A DNA stretch of 64,000 nt from Mariniphaga sp041684965 (GTDB taxonomy: Bacteria; Bacteroidota; Bacteroidia; Bacteroidales; Prolixibacteraceae). Position 1 is the first letter of the stretch, and each line of letters begins with the position of its first letter. This document shows, piece by piece, positions 1 to 7,751 of the stretch. The position numbers and the translations under genes were made by a program. A model generated the notes under the pieces. It was not told the origin of the DNA, did not search any database, and worked only from the letters and a program-made list of their open reading frames with translations. The stretch spans positions 1-64,000 of the forward strand of contig JAWLGR010000015.1 of the NCBI GenBank assembly GCA_041684965.1. Reading direction: 5' to 3'.

Positions 1-70
1 GGTTACACTGTGTAGAATCTGGGACAAAGGTAGTACTGCTACATATGTCATATCATTATTGTGCCCAAAA

Positions 71-112
71 AATTTTGGGTGCTCACTCGCAATGACGGCA
101 CTTGGGGGGGGT
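71..112. repeat. Right-end fragment of the palindromic element
   Basis: The stretch contains CTCGCAATGACGGCACTTGGGG, split here as CTCGCAATGACGG (86-98) followed by a G-rich run. The same right-end sequence closes the full elements at 557-580 and 2177-2200. The matching left arm would lie outside the window, so this is either a truncated copy or the end of a copy that starts upstream. Confidence 0.6.
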
Positions 113-118
113 TAAGAA

Positions 119-223
119 GTTTTAATGTTTCAATGTTTAAATGTTTCAATGTTTCAATGCTTTATTGTTTTATTGTTTTATTGTTTGAAGGTTTTATTGT
201 TTTATTGTTTGAAGGTTTTATTG
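119..223. repeat. Octanucleotide-period tract A (TTTCAATG/TTTTATTG)
   Basis: Tandem degenerate repeats with an 8-nt period (TTTCAATG, TTTTATTG, TTTGAAGG) run up to the left end of palindromic element A. Open frames through it encode only repetitive Phe/Cys/Asn/Val/Ser residues and are not genes. The same kind of tract precedes the other two elements in the same orientation. Confidence 0.85.
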
Positions 224-595
224 CATCCCGCCTGCGCCCCTTCATTGCCGTCATTGCGAGCGGGCTTTCTATGAAAAGCAGACTTTTCAGACAATTGCTG
301 CAGCATAAATAATGCTACCTGCATCCGCATATTAAGGAGCGCGGCCTGTCTGCCGACAAAGGCAGGCAATCTGTTGATATTATGCAGCTGCCTTTCTTTA
401 TATTTTTAGCAAGAACTTTAATTCGTGGAAGTGTTTTATGGATGCCGACTGACTATTGCAACAGATTGCCGCGCCCCGCCCGGGTATTTGGTACTGTAGC
501 ACATTAAACAGCCCGGTGAGGATAACGGCTTTTCTTCTTTTATGAACGAAGGCGGGGCTCGCAATGACGGCACTTGGGGGGGTAAGAGGGAATAA
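224..595. repeat. Nested palindromic element, copy A
   Basis: The outer left arm CGTCATTGCGAGC is at 249-261 and the outer right arm GCTCGCAATGACGG at 557-570. The inner arms are GCGCGG...CAATCTGTTG (339-376, interrupted) and CAACAGATTGCCGCGC (459-474). A small hairpin, GCAGCAT...ATGCTAC, lies near 299-317. The element aligns along most of its length with copy B at 1861-2200. It has no coding capacity, so it resembles a MITE or large REP-type repeat; its mobility is inferred only from the multiple copies. Confidence 0.8.
345..366. repeat. Small GC-rich palindrome inserted in an arm of element A
   Basis: In copy B the inner arm GCGCGGCAATCTGTTG is continuous (1978-1993). In copy A the same arm is split after GCGCGG by 22 nt with imperfect dyad symmetry around TGCC...GGCA. 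Related palindromes with CCTGCCT/AGGCAGG arms sit in element C (4120-4156), which suggests a second, smaller dispersed repeat nested in the first. Confidence 0.65.
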
Positions 596-628
596 AGGCA
601 TGCCGCTAACGCGCATGCCTTCATTCCC
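588..628. repeat. Imperfect inverted repeat at the right edge of element A
   Basis: GGGAATAAAGGCATGC (588-603) pairs with GCATGCCTTCATTCCC (613-628) with one wobble position, around a 9-nt loop. It could act as a hairpin or terminator, but no clear T-run follows. Confidence 0.6.
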
Positions 629-1056
629 TCCTAAGGAACTACAGAAGCAGCACGACACGAAATCTTGTTCTAAATACCAGTTGAAATACTACCTTTCCCA
701 TTATCCCCAGGCTGAAAGCCTGACACATCATCGCCATGGGCACCGCCCGTGGCAATATCTACAGGCGATCTCAACTGCCTCTGGCTGAATGATGCCTATT
801 ATTCATCGCGGATTTTAGTTACCGTTATACGGTTGATGCAAACTATTAACTGCCACCTGCGCCCCTTCATTACCGTGCTGACCAGATTTCAGCTGCTGAA
901 TTACCATCGTATGAATGCGCGAATCGGAATCCGCGCCACCCGTACTCCCAAAAACTGTATTCATTGCCGTTGTAATCATTATGCCGTAGAGCGGAATGAA
1001 GGGATAATTAATTTTATTTTATTGATATTAAGCATACAAAATTATATATTTACATC
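629..1056. other. Non-coding accessory stretch with two hairpins
   Basis: No convincing gene is seen. The stretch holds a perfect hairpin CAGGCT-GAA-AGCCTG (708-722) and, 10 nt later, GCCATGGGC-ACC-GCCCGTGGC (733-753), which pairs with one wobble. A second partial copy of the CTGCGCCCCTTCATTACCGT left-end sequence appears at about 857-876. It reads as degraded repeat DNA. A short open frame at 749-1099 overlaps the toxin gene and has no recognisable protein features. Confidence 0.5.
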
Positions 1057-1338
1057 ATGTCTTTCTATAATTGGAATAAAGAAAAGAATGAGTGGCTAAA
1101 GAAAAATCGGAAAATTGGTTTTGAAGAAATAATATTGTTAATAAGTGAAGGAAAGCTTATCGAAATCATAAAAAATCCTGGTAAAAGATATCAGAATCAA
1201 TATATGTTTGTTATTATATATGAGGACTACATTTATTTGGTTCCATTTGTTAAAAATAAGGACGAAATATTTTTAAAAACAATTATTCCAAGCAGGAAAG
1301 CAACAAGAAAGTACACGAAAGGGGAAAGCAATGAATAA
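1057..1338 (+). CDS. BrnT-like toxin of a type II toxin-antitoxin pair
   Basis: This 93-residue protein resembles BrnT-family ribonuclease toxins. It has an N-terminal Y-N-W-N-x-E-K-N stretch, then IGFEE (about residues 20-25), a central strand-rich segment and the C-terminal motif IIPSRKATRKY, the position of the conserved SxRxAxxxE/RxY tail of BrnT. BrnT is known to cleave RNA until bound by BrnA; that activity is inferred here from family resemblance alone. The next gene starts 8 nt before this one stops, so the two are translationally coupled. The toxin-first order fits brnTA operons. Flanking repeats on both sides suggest an accessory, possibly acquired module. The family assignment is fairly secure; the biological target is unknown. 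Confidence 0.7.
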   Translation: MSFYNWNKEKNEWLKKNRKIGFEEIILLISEGKLIEIIKNPGKRYQNQYMFVIIYEDYIYLVPFVKNKDEIFLKTIIPSRKATRKYTKGESNE

Positions 1339-1606
1339 AAATTTAAATAAGGAAGAAAAAGAGTTGTTGGAATCATACAACAAAGGAGAATGGGAAAAAA
1401 TCCCCAATCATGAAGATGAACTGAAAAGACACAAAGAACTGGCTCAAAACTCATTGAAAAAAGATAAGCGTATAAACATCAGGCTTTCGGAAAGGGACCT
1501 GACAGAGATAAAAAGAAAAGCAATTGATGAAGGTATCCCTTATCAGACCCTTGTTTCCAGCATCCTGCATAAATATGCAAATGGCAGGTTGGTTGAAAAT
1601 CAGTGA
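1331..1606 (+). CDS. BrnA-like ribbon-helix-helix antitoxin
   Basis: This 91-residue protein has a charged N-terminal half (residues 1-45), expected to bind the toxin. The C-terminal ribbon-helix-helix has a strand around KRINIRLSE (about 49-57) followed by two helices ending in YQTLVSSILHKY. This is the arrangement of BrnA/CopG-type antitoxins, which neutralise the toxin and repress their own promoter through the RHH domain. It overlaps the toxin gene by 8 nt. The operator has not been located, but the A/T-rich leader before position 1057 is the expected place. The RHH call is strong; BrnA-like rather than another COG5304-type antitoxin is inferred from the partner. Confidence 0.75.
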   Translation: MNKNLNKEEKELLESYNKGEWEKIPNHEDELKRHKELAQNSLKKDKRINIRLSERDLTEIKRKAIDEGIPYQTLVSSILHKYANGRLVENQ

Positions 1607-1614
1607 GAAGCCCT

Positions 1615-1650
1615 GATAGCTATCCGCCCCGATAGCTATCGGGGGTTTCA
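1615..1650 (+). terminator. Palindrome CCCCGATAGCTATCGGGG after the TA pair
   Basis: A perfect 18-nt palindrome lies at 1627-1644, preceded by a second GATAGCTATC at 1615-1624. It begins about 20 nt after the antitoxin stop codon and is followed by GTTTC rather than a strong T-run. It may act as a weak terminator, or it may be another short dispersed palindrome. Confidence 0.5.
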
Positions 1651-1860
1651 ATGTTTCATTGTTTTATTGTTTTATTGTTTTATTGTTTTATTGTTTCAAT
1701 GTTTCAATGTTTCAATGTTTGATTGTTTCAATGTTTCATTGTTTGAATGTTTCAATGTTTCAATGTTTCAATGTTTCAATGTTTGATTGTTTCAATGTTT
1801 CATTGTTTGAATGTTTCAATGTTTCAATGTTTGATTGTTTGAATGTTTGATAGTTTGAAT
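1645..1860. repeat. Octanucleotide-period tract B
   Basis: This is the longest tract, about 27 units of TTTCAATG with TTTTATTG, TTTGATTG, TTTCATTG and TTTGAATG variants. Some variants recur in the same order (a higher-order block near 1700-1750 is repeated near 1760-1820), which suggests segmental duplication within the tract. It runs into the left end of element B. Confidence 0.85.
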
Positions 1861-2200
1861 GCACCCCGCCTGCGCCCCTTCAGAACCGTCATTGCGAGCG
1901 GTGTTTCAATGAAAAAGCAGACTTTTCAAACAACCGCTGTAGCATAAATAATGCTACCTGAATCCGCATATTAAGGAGCGCGGCAATCTGTTGTTATTAT
2001 GCACTTCGCCTTCGTTTTAATATTTTTAACAAGGTTTTTATTCGCGGAAGAGCTATTTAAGAACTCTTCTGACTATTGCAACAGATTGCCGCGCCCCGCC
2101 CGGTATTTGGTACTGTAGCACATTAAACAGCACAGTGAGGATACCGGCTTTTCTTCTTTTTATGAACGAGGGCGGGGCTCGCAATGACGGCTCTGTGGGG
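1861..2200. repeat. Nested palindromic element, copy B (most intact)
   Basis: The outer arms are CGTCATTGCGAGC (1887-1899) and GCTCGCAATGACGG (2177-2190). The inner arms GCGCGGCAATCTGTTG (1978-1993) and CAACAGATTGCCGCGC (2079-2094) are perfectly complementary over 16 nt. A third hairpin, GTAGCAT-AAATA-ATGCTAC, is at 1939-1957. The region between the inner arms is the least similar to copy A. No open frame is shared between the copies, so the element is non-coding. Confidence 0.85.
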
Positions 2201-2274
2201 GGGTAAGGGGGAATGAAGACATACGGCCGCTGGACGGCACTATTGGGGGAGACAGGGCAACACAGGTCCAATCT

Positions 2275-2805
2275 TTAAAGATTTCTTTCAAGCACCTGGC
2301 GATAGGTAAGGCGATCGGTATCCTTGTTTTTCCGGATAACGGAAATGCTTCCGTCGGTTTCCATAATAATGGCCTCCACCTCATTTAAATCGCCAAATTT
2401 CTTTTTCCTGACGGCTCCAAGCAAGTCGTTTTTATTAATTCTTTCCCTGCGCAAGTTCTTTTCAATATAAGTACCGTTGTAGTAAAGCAATGCCGGCTGT
2501 GAAGTAATGAGTTTATGAAAGAACTTCGACCGGATTTCAATCCAGGCAATTGCATACTGCAGAGCGACCAGCAGCAAAAAAGCAGTCAGCGCTTCGGCGA
2601 CCGATACCGAACGGGCAGTCAGGATGCGGCCGAATGCTGACCCCATGGCTACTGTTATAATGAAGTCGAAAGCATTCATGCTGGCTAAGGTTCGTTTCCC
2701 TGAAATGCGCAGGATAAGAATAATTCCTAAATAAGTAAGGGTTCCAACAACTACAATACGGAAAACGGGTTCCCATCCTCCCCAGAAAAAAACAATATCG
2801 TTCAT
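2275..2805 (-). CDS. DUF421 (YetF-like) membrane protein
   Basis: This 176-residue protein has two to three membrane segments in its first 85 residues, including the family signature LRISGKRTLASMNAFDFIITVAMGS split as LRISGKRTL and FDFIITVAMGS (about residues 32-57). A soluble C-terminal domain carries NDLLGAVRKKKFGDLNEVE (about 123-142). This matches COG2323/YetF proteins, whose function is unsettled; in spore formers some relatives take part in germination or stress. It lies 3 nt after the channel-like gene on the same strand and is surely co-transcribed with it. Its 3' end lies about 75 nt from element B. The family call is strong; the role is unknown. Confidence 0.85.
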   Translation of the reverse strand: MNDIVFFWGGWEPVFRIVVVGTLTYLGIILILRISGKRTLASMNAFDFIITVAMGSAFGRILTARSVSVAEALTAFLLLVALQYAIAWIEIRSKFFHKLITSQPALLYYNGTYIEKNLRRERINKNDLLGAVRKKKFGDLNEVEAIIMETDGSISVIRKNKDTDRLTYRQVLERNL

Positions 2806-2808
2806 AAT

Positions 2809-3900
2809 TTATTCTGATTTGGGCCATTTCCAGGCACCGTTATTTAATAATCCAAGTATGAGTTTTCTTCGTTCGTTTTCATTTTCCATTTTTTTTGAAA
2901 ACTCCTTATCCGAAATTGTTGGAATTCCTTTTTTGCGGAGTAAGTTGATATCGGGCACAGGTGGATTCTCATCGGCGGCCTGAATGAATGCCGATCGCAG
3001 GGTGGTAAGAAAACTGCTGATTGATTGCCGTGCTGAAGACATAATGGTTTCGGCAGGCTTGTATTTCTCTTCTACTCCAAGTTCAATGAGTGTAAGGGCA
3101 TCGTCGAGAATGGCGATGGCAACATCCTGCGATTTTTCAATACGGGCGGCATGGTAATAGTGCAGTATGGGAAATGCCAGGTGCTGTTCGTTGTTGGTTG
3201 CCAGTTGCTGCGACAGTGAATCGAGCTGTAGTTCGATGGCACCGAAGCCATCCCCGGTCCATTGTTTTGCTACAAATTCCTCGGCAGTTTTTCCAATGCT
3301 TGTTATCTGTCCGGCAATGGAACGTTTTGCCGTAACAGCCGAAATCACCTGCAGCACGTATGTAATTGAAAGGGTAACCATTGTCATTCCCGTAAGTGAA
3401 ATAAATGAACTTATCACCTGCCACGTATTGTTTCCTGGAATAAAATCGCCGTTTCCCACTGTGAACATGTTGTAGGATGCAAACCACAGCACATCGGTAA
3501 AATCATTGGGCGGAGAGGCACTTCCGGCCTGGAGCGAATGCGGAACAGAAAAAAAGATCAGCGTCCAGCCAAGCCATACGCTTATGATCCATAAAAGAAC
3601 AGTTGAAATAAGGATAACCGGTCCTGCCAGGCTTAATTTCCGGTCGTTTTGTGAACTGAACAGCAGCCGGAAGATTTTCCAGATAAAGGTAGTATACCGC
3701 GAAGTGACTGGAGCCGAGTTTCCGTCAATCCACAGGGTGGTCCACAAACTTTCAACCAATCCCCAGACGGTGAGCAAAATTCCTGCAGCTAAAAAAAGTC
3801 CATTCATTGAGTATTGTTGTTTCGGTAGTGCGTTCTTCTTTTTTCGACTTTTTGTTATAACAATTGAAACGGCAGCAGGTTTTAACGAATTAATGGTCAA
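2809..3900 (-). CDS. Two-TM potassium-channel-like membrane protein
   Basis: The 363 residues include membrane segments at about 33-55, 92-118 and 163-190, with a pore loop containing TVGNGDF at 147-153. This corresponds to the K+ selectivity filter TVGYGD, with Asn in the usual Tyr position. The remaining 170 residues are predicted cytoplasmic, helical and charged. The fold suggests an Ion_trans_2-type channel; the Tyr-to-Asn change makes K+ selectivity uncertain. The start is ambiguous: Met1 falls on the edge of repeat tract C, while Met32 (position 3807) directly precedes the first membrane segment. It is the first gene of an operon with the DUF421 gene. Confidence 0.7.
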   Translation of the reverse strand: MTINSLKPAAVSIVITKSRKKKNALPKQQYSMNGLFLAAGILLTVWGLVESLWTTLWIDGNSAPVTSRYTTFIWKIFRLLFSSQNDRKLSLAGPVILISTVLLWIISVWLGWTLIFFSVPHSLQAGSASPPNDFTDVLWFASYNMFTVGNGDFIPGNNTWQVISSFISLTGMTMVTLSITYVLQVISAVTAKRSIAGQITSIGKTAEEFVAKQWTGDGFGAIELQLDSLSQQLATNNEQHLAFPILHYYHAARIEKSQDVAIAILDDALTLIELGVEEKYKPAETIMSSARQSISSFLTTLRSAFIQAADENPPVPDINLLRKKGIPTISDKEFSKKMENENERRKLILGLLNNGAWKWPKSE

Positions 3901-3999
3901 TGTTTCATTGTTTCAATGTTTTAACGTTTCAATTTTTGAATGTTTGAATGTTTCATTGTTTCATTGTTTCATTGTTTCATTGTTTTATTGTTTGAATGC
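3899..3999. repeat. Octanucleotide-period tract C
   Basis: About 12 units of TTTCATTG/TTTCAATG/TTTGAATG. The tract begins at the ATG of the minus-strand channel gene and therefore occupies the place where its promoter and leader should be. It ends at the left boundary of element C. Confidence 0.85.
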
Positions 4000-4270
4000 A
4001 CCCAACCTGTGCCCCTTCAAAGCCGTCATTGCGAGGCCCCATTCGTTAATTGTCCCTGTAATGTATCTCAATTGAATATAGCCCGGCAATTTCTGCTATG
4101 GTTGCTGATAAGGGCCGAACCTGCCTGACGGTAGGCAGGCCTGCTAAAGAGCAGGCAGGCAGCGCCCCGCGTGATTAATGCGAATGTTTAATCCTTTAAT
4201 GATGGCAGTTGGGTATGCCGATTGTGGATTGTTCAACAGCACGCGGGGCTACCAATGACGGCACTTGGGG
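4000..4270. repeat. Nested palindromic element, copy C (degenerate)
   Basis: The left end CCTGTGCCCCTTC followed by CGTCATTGCGAG (4024-4035) and the right end CGCGGGGCTACCAATGACGG (4242-4261), then CACTTGGGG, match the ends of copies A and B. The interior is different and shorter. The outer arms differ by a few bases, and the inner CAATCTGTTG arms are absent or diverged. Confidence 0.65.
4120..4156. repeat. Pair of small GC-rich palindromes in element C
   Basis: CCTGCCT-GACGGT-AGGCAGG (4120-4139) is immediately followed by, and shares a base with, GCCTGCT-AAAG-AGCAGGC (4139-4156). Both stems are perfect over 7 bp. They share the CCTGCC/GGCAGG core with the insertion in element A. Confidence 0.7.
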
Positions 4271-4484
4271 ACCTGCTCAATTAATCCTTACGCTTAATAA
4301 ATTGACTACTGCCAGCGCATCTTCAATTTCAGCAAATATGGCATCTTGCCGTTTTAAAGGTTTACGGAAAGTTTTACCGATTGGATTTGTAAATAAATCC
4401 TGTTTTTATTTTTAGGGAAAGATATTTATATAATTCCCGTGCTATTAAAAGAATTAAGGTTAAATTGAATAAATTTCCCTTGCT

Positions 4485-6275
4485 ATGGATTTAAATGTTG
4501 TGATAGTTCTGGGAATTCTTGTGGCAACAATTGTTTTGCTGGTTTCCGAAGTTGTCCGCATAGACGTTGTGGCTATTTGCTGCATGCTTGCACTGGGATG
4601 GACGGGAATATTAAATTCGCAGGAAATGTTTTCAGGATTTTCGAGCAATGCTGTCATTGCCATGCTGAGCGTGATGATACTGGGGCGGGGTATTGCCCGC
4701 ACTGGCATTATGGATGGCTTTTCAAAATATGTTATACGCAAGGCCGGAACCCGGAAGAAGAAATTAGTTGGTCTGCTTTCCTTGTCTACAGGTATCATGT
4801 CGGGACTCATTCAAAACATTGGTGCAGCCGCACTGTTTTTGCCCGGCATTATGCAGGTTTCACGCCGGACAAAGATTCCCGCATCGTCGCTTATTATGCC
4901 CATCGGATTTGCTGCCATATTGGGCGGAACTCTTACCATGGTTGGCTCCGGACCGCTCATACTGGTAAACGATTTATTAAGGAATGAAGGTCATGATGCC
5001 TACAACCTTTTCAGTGTTACTCCCATTGGCGTAGTTCTGTTACTTTCAGGCACGGGCTACTTTCTGCTTTTCGGAAAGTATGTACTGCCCAAAAAAGATA
5101 TCGGCAAAACAGGTCCCACTGAACAGGAAAAACTGATAGAGAAGCTTAATTTACCACACAATATTAAATTACTTTCCATAACCAATAAGAGCTCCCTGAT
5201 TGGAAAAACAACCGAACAGGCTGGTTTGTGGAATTTATACAATGTAAACCTGTTGGGCATTGGAAAGAGTGGAGAGGTAGTTTATTCCCCCTGGCGTGAA
5301 ACTAAACTTGAAGAAGGGCAAACCCTTGCCATTTTGGGTTCTGCAGGAAATATAGACCAATTTTCCAAAGACTATAAATTACAGGACATTACTTCATCAC
5401 CCTATTTTTCAGATGATTTTAACCCCAATATCTCCGGCTTTGCCGAAATAATCATTCCGCCCGGTTCGGAGCTGGAGGGGAAGAGTATAAGAGAGTATTC
5501 GTTGAGAAAACGTTATGCCATTGAGCCGGTAATATTGTTTAATAAAGGAGAAAAAGTTGAAGGAGACTTTTCTGATATTAAAATCAGCACGGGAGACACA
5601 CTGATTGTTTACGGCAGATGGGAATATTTAAAAAAGGTAAAAGCAAGCTCCGACTTTGTTGTGATCACACAATTTGAAACAGATAAAAAAGATAGATCAA
5701 AATCCATTCAGGCAATAAGCTGTTTCGCGTTCGCAATTACCCTGGCAATGATAGGATTCCCCATTTCAATGGCATTTTTGACCGGCGCCATTTGCATGGT
5801 ATTTTTACGTGTCCTCAATATTGGTGAAGCCTATGAAGCCATTGAATGGAAAGTGGTTTTTCTGCTGGCAGGATTAATACCACTGGGTGTGGCCATGCAA
5901 AAAACAGGTGCAGCCATGTTTCTGGCAGAGTCTATAATGAAAGTCGTTATTGATTTGCACCCGATTTTTCTTGTGATAATGGTTGGGGTTTTATCAACCG
6001 TTTTTTCACTTTTCATGTCAAATGTGGGGGCAATTGTGGTGCTGGCCCCGCTGGTAATGGGCATTGCCGGAATTGCCGGGATAGACCCCAGGCCGCTGGT
6101 GCTGATGGCAGCCGTTTGTGCGGCAAACTCCTTCATCCTGCCTACTCACCAGGTGAATGCTTTTCTGATGTCGTCGGGCGGGTATGGAAACTCCGACTAT
6201 ATAAAGGCAGGCAGTGGGATGACATTCGTATTTCTTACAATTGCAGTTATTGCTTTTTATTTTTTCGTAATTTAA
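4485..6275 (+). CDS. SLC13-family permease with two RCK_C domains
   Basis: The 596 residues are split into an N-terminal membrane half (about 1-200), a soluble centre with two TrkA-C/RCK_C-like domains (about 215-300 and 320-395) and a C-terminal membrane half (about 410-596). Helix-breaking motifs such as SNVGAIVVLAPLVMG and the QNIGAAALFLPG segment are typical of the DASS/SLC13 sodium:anion symporters, which carry sulfate, phosphate or dicarboxylates. The next three genes handle reduced sulfur, so sulfate, thiosulfate or sulfite is the most plausible cargo, but this is an inference from context. It starts the operon; the next gene begins 25 nt after its stop. Confidence 0.85.
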   Translation: MDLNVVIVLGILVATIVLLVSEVVRIDVVAICCMLALGWTGILNSQEMFSGFSSNAVIAMLSVMILGRGIARTGIMDGFSKYVIRKAGTRKKKLVGLLSLSTGIMSGLIQNIGAAALFLPGIMQVSRRTKIPASSLIMPIGFAAILGGTLTMVGSGPLILVNDLLRNEGHDAYNLFSVTPIGVVLLLSGTGYFLLFGKYVLPKKDIGKTGPTEQEKLIEKLNLPHNIKLLSITNKSSLIGKTTEQAGLWNLYNVNLLGIGKSGEVVYSPWRETKLEEGQTLAILGSAGNIDQFSKDYKLQDITSSPYFSDDFNPNISGFAEIIIPPGSELEGKSIREYSLRKRYAIEPVILFNKGEKVEGDFSDIKISTGDTLIVYGRWEYLKKVKASSDFVVITQFETDKKDRSKSIQAISCFAFAITLAMIGFPISMAFLTGAICMVFLRVLNIGEAYEAIEWKVVFLLAGLIPLGVAMQKTGAAMFLAESIMKVVIDLHPIFLVIMVGVLSTVFSLFMSNVGAIVVLAPLVMGIAGIAGIDPRPLVLMAAVCAANSFILPTHQVNAFLMSSGGYGNSDYIKAGSGMTFVFLTIAVIAFYFFVI

Positions 6276-6300
6276 TAACAACCCATTTAAAAAAATTATT

Positions 6301-7749
6301 ATGCTGATCAAACATTTCTTCATCAACAAAATTGCGCACAGTTCATACATCCTGGCTGGTTCTGATGTTTGTGCCGTAATTGACCCGCAACGCGACACCG
6401 ATGTTTACATCAGGGAAGCACGTTCTCTTGGCGTTGAAATAACGCATATTTTACAAACCCATTTGCATGCCGATTTTGTTTCGGGTCACATGGACCTTGC
6501 AGAAAAAACAGGGGCAAAAATTTACGTGGCCAAATCTGCCAAATGCACCTTCGACCATGTTGCCCTGATCGAAGGAGATATCATTAAGATTGAAGATTTA
6601 GTGATAAAAGTGCTCGAAACTCCTGGTCATACTCCGGAACATCTCTGTTATGTGGTTACCGATACGATTCGTGGCGAAGAACCTGTAAGTGCCTTTGTGG
6701 GCGATACCCTTTTTGTTGGCGACGTGGGGCGGCCTGACCTGTTTCCCGACATGGCCGAAGAGCTTGCCGGTAAACTTTACCACAGTCTGCACGATAAAAT
6801 TTTAAAATTGCCTGACTTTTGCGAAGTATTGCCTGCACATGGGGCAGGTTCGCTTTGCGGGCGTGCCATGGGCGCCAAATGGCGATCTACCATTGGTTAT
6901 GAGCGGAAATACAATGCTGCCTTGCAAATTAAGGACAAAGGTGAATTTATCAAGTCCCTTACCGAAGACATGCCCCCGGCACCCGACCATTTCAGTCGTT
7001 GCAGCGACATCAACCGCAAGGGTCCTGCCCTTATTTCAGAGTTGCCACGCATGAATGAGATTAATCCGGAAGCTTTCAGGGAAATGATTGAAAAAGAAAA
7101 CGTAACAGTTGTTGACACCCGAAGCTTCCTTGCATATGGCAGCCAGCACATTCCCGGATCCTGGAGCCTTGACTTTAATGGCAACCTGCCCACTTTTGCC
7201 GGCTGGGTGCTGCCTGTTGAGAAAGATTTGCTTGTAGTTTCAGACAGTTTTCAGGAAGCAGAGAAAACCAATGTCTGGTTCAGACGTGTTGGACAGGACA
7301 GGATTGTGGGTTACCTGGGTGGTGGAATGACCGGATGGATAACCAATGGTTACAAAACCAATAGTATTACACAAACCTCAGCAGAAGATTTACACGATAT
7401 GGTAACAGGTTCAGAAAAATTCGTTTTGCTTGACGTGAGGGCAACCCAGGAATATGAAGACGCTCATATTGAGGGAGCCATAAATATACCTGTTGCCGAC
7501 CTGCGTGAACGACACACTGAGTTGAATAAGGAAGATGCCATTATACTTATATGCAGTTCAGGTAACCGGAGCAGCCTGGGGGCAAGTATTCTGGGCCGGA
7601 ATGGATTTAAAAACCTATACAACGTTGCCGGTGGAATGACCGGATACAGCGCTGCAGGCTATACAAAACGCTGCACCGTTTGCCAGGTCCCGCACGGCTC
7701 AAGGTTTTATTCAAAAATTGAAGAAGTTAAAATCCATTTTAGACGCTAA
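6301..7749 (+). CDS. MBL-fold persulfide-dioxygenase-like protein with two rhodanese domains
   Basis: This 482-residue cytoplasmic protein has an N-terminal metallo-beta-lactamase domain (about 1-210) with THLHADFVSGH (53-63), His110, Asp135 or Asp141 and His180 as metal ligands. This pattern fits ETHE1-type persulfide dioxygenases. Two rhodanese domains follow. The first (about 255-350) lacks a catalytic Cys (SDSFQ in its loop). The second (about 363-456) carries Cys418 in CSSGNRS and is likely active in sulfur transfer. Such fusions are known to oxidise glutathione- or thiol-persulfides. Tight packing between a permease and YeeE transporters (2 nt to the next gene) supports a sulfane-sulfur or thiosulfate pathway. 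The exact substrate is unproven. Confidence 0.88.
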   Translation: MLIKHFFINKIAHSSYILAGSDVCAVIDPQRDTDVYIREARSLGVEITHILQTHLHADFVSGHMDLAEKTGAKIYVAKSAKCTFDHVALIEGDIIKIEDLVIKVLETPGHTPEHLCYVVTDTIRGEEPVSAFVGDTLFVGDVGRPDLFPDMAEELAGKLYHSLHDKILKLPDFCEVLPAHGAGSLCGRAMGAKWRSTIGYERKYNAALQIKDKGEFIKSLTEDMPPAPDHFSRCSDINRKGPALISELPRMNEINPEAFREMIEKENVTVVDTRSFLAYGSQHIPGSWSLDFNGNLPTFAGWVLPVEKDLLVVSDSFQEAEKTNVWFRRVGQDRIVGYLGGGMTGWITNGYKTNSITQTSAEDLHDMVTGSEKFVLLDVRATQEYEDAHIEGAINIPVADLRERHTELNKEDAIILICSSGNRSSLGASILGRNGFKNLYNVAGGMTGYSAAGYTKRCTVCQVPHGSRFYSKIEEVKIHFRR

Positions 7750-7751
7750 TT

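Noticed and set aside
1..60. End of an insertion sequence at the window edge
   Set aside because: Only 60 nt are visible, with no inverted repeat or transposase remnant to support it.
61..312. Open frame of 83 codons through tract A
   Set aside because: Its product is a translation of the 8-nt repeat (Phe/Cys/Asn/Val/Ser pattern) and continues into the palindromic element; no gene features.
749..1099. Open frame upstream of the toxin
   Set aside because: It has no recognisable domain, overlaps the start of the BrnT-like gene and runs through degraded repeat DNA.
1659..1850. Open frame of 63 codons through tract B
   Set aside because: Same reason: 8-nt repeats read in a frame give an 8-residue period, not a real protein.
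1645..1860. Possible CRISPR array
   Set aside because: The units are 8 nt with no constant-length unique spacers; this is a microsatellite-like tract.
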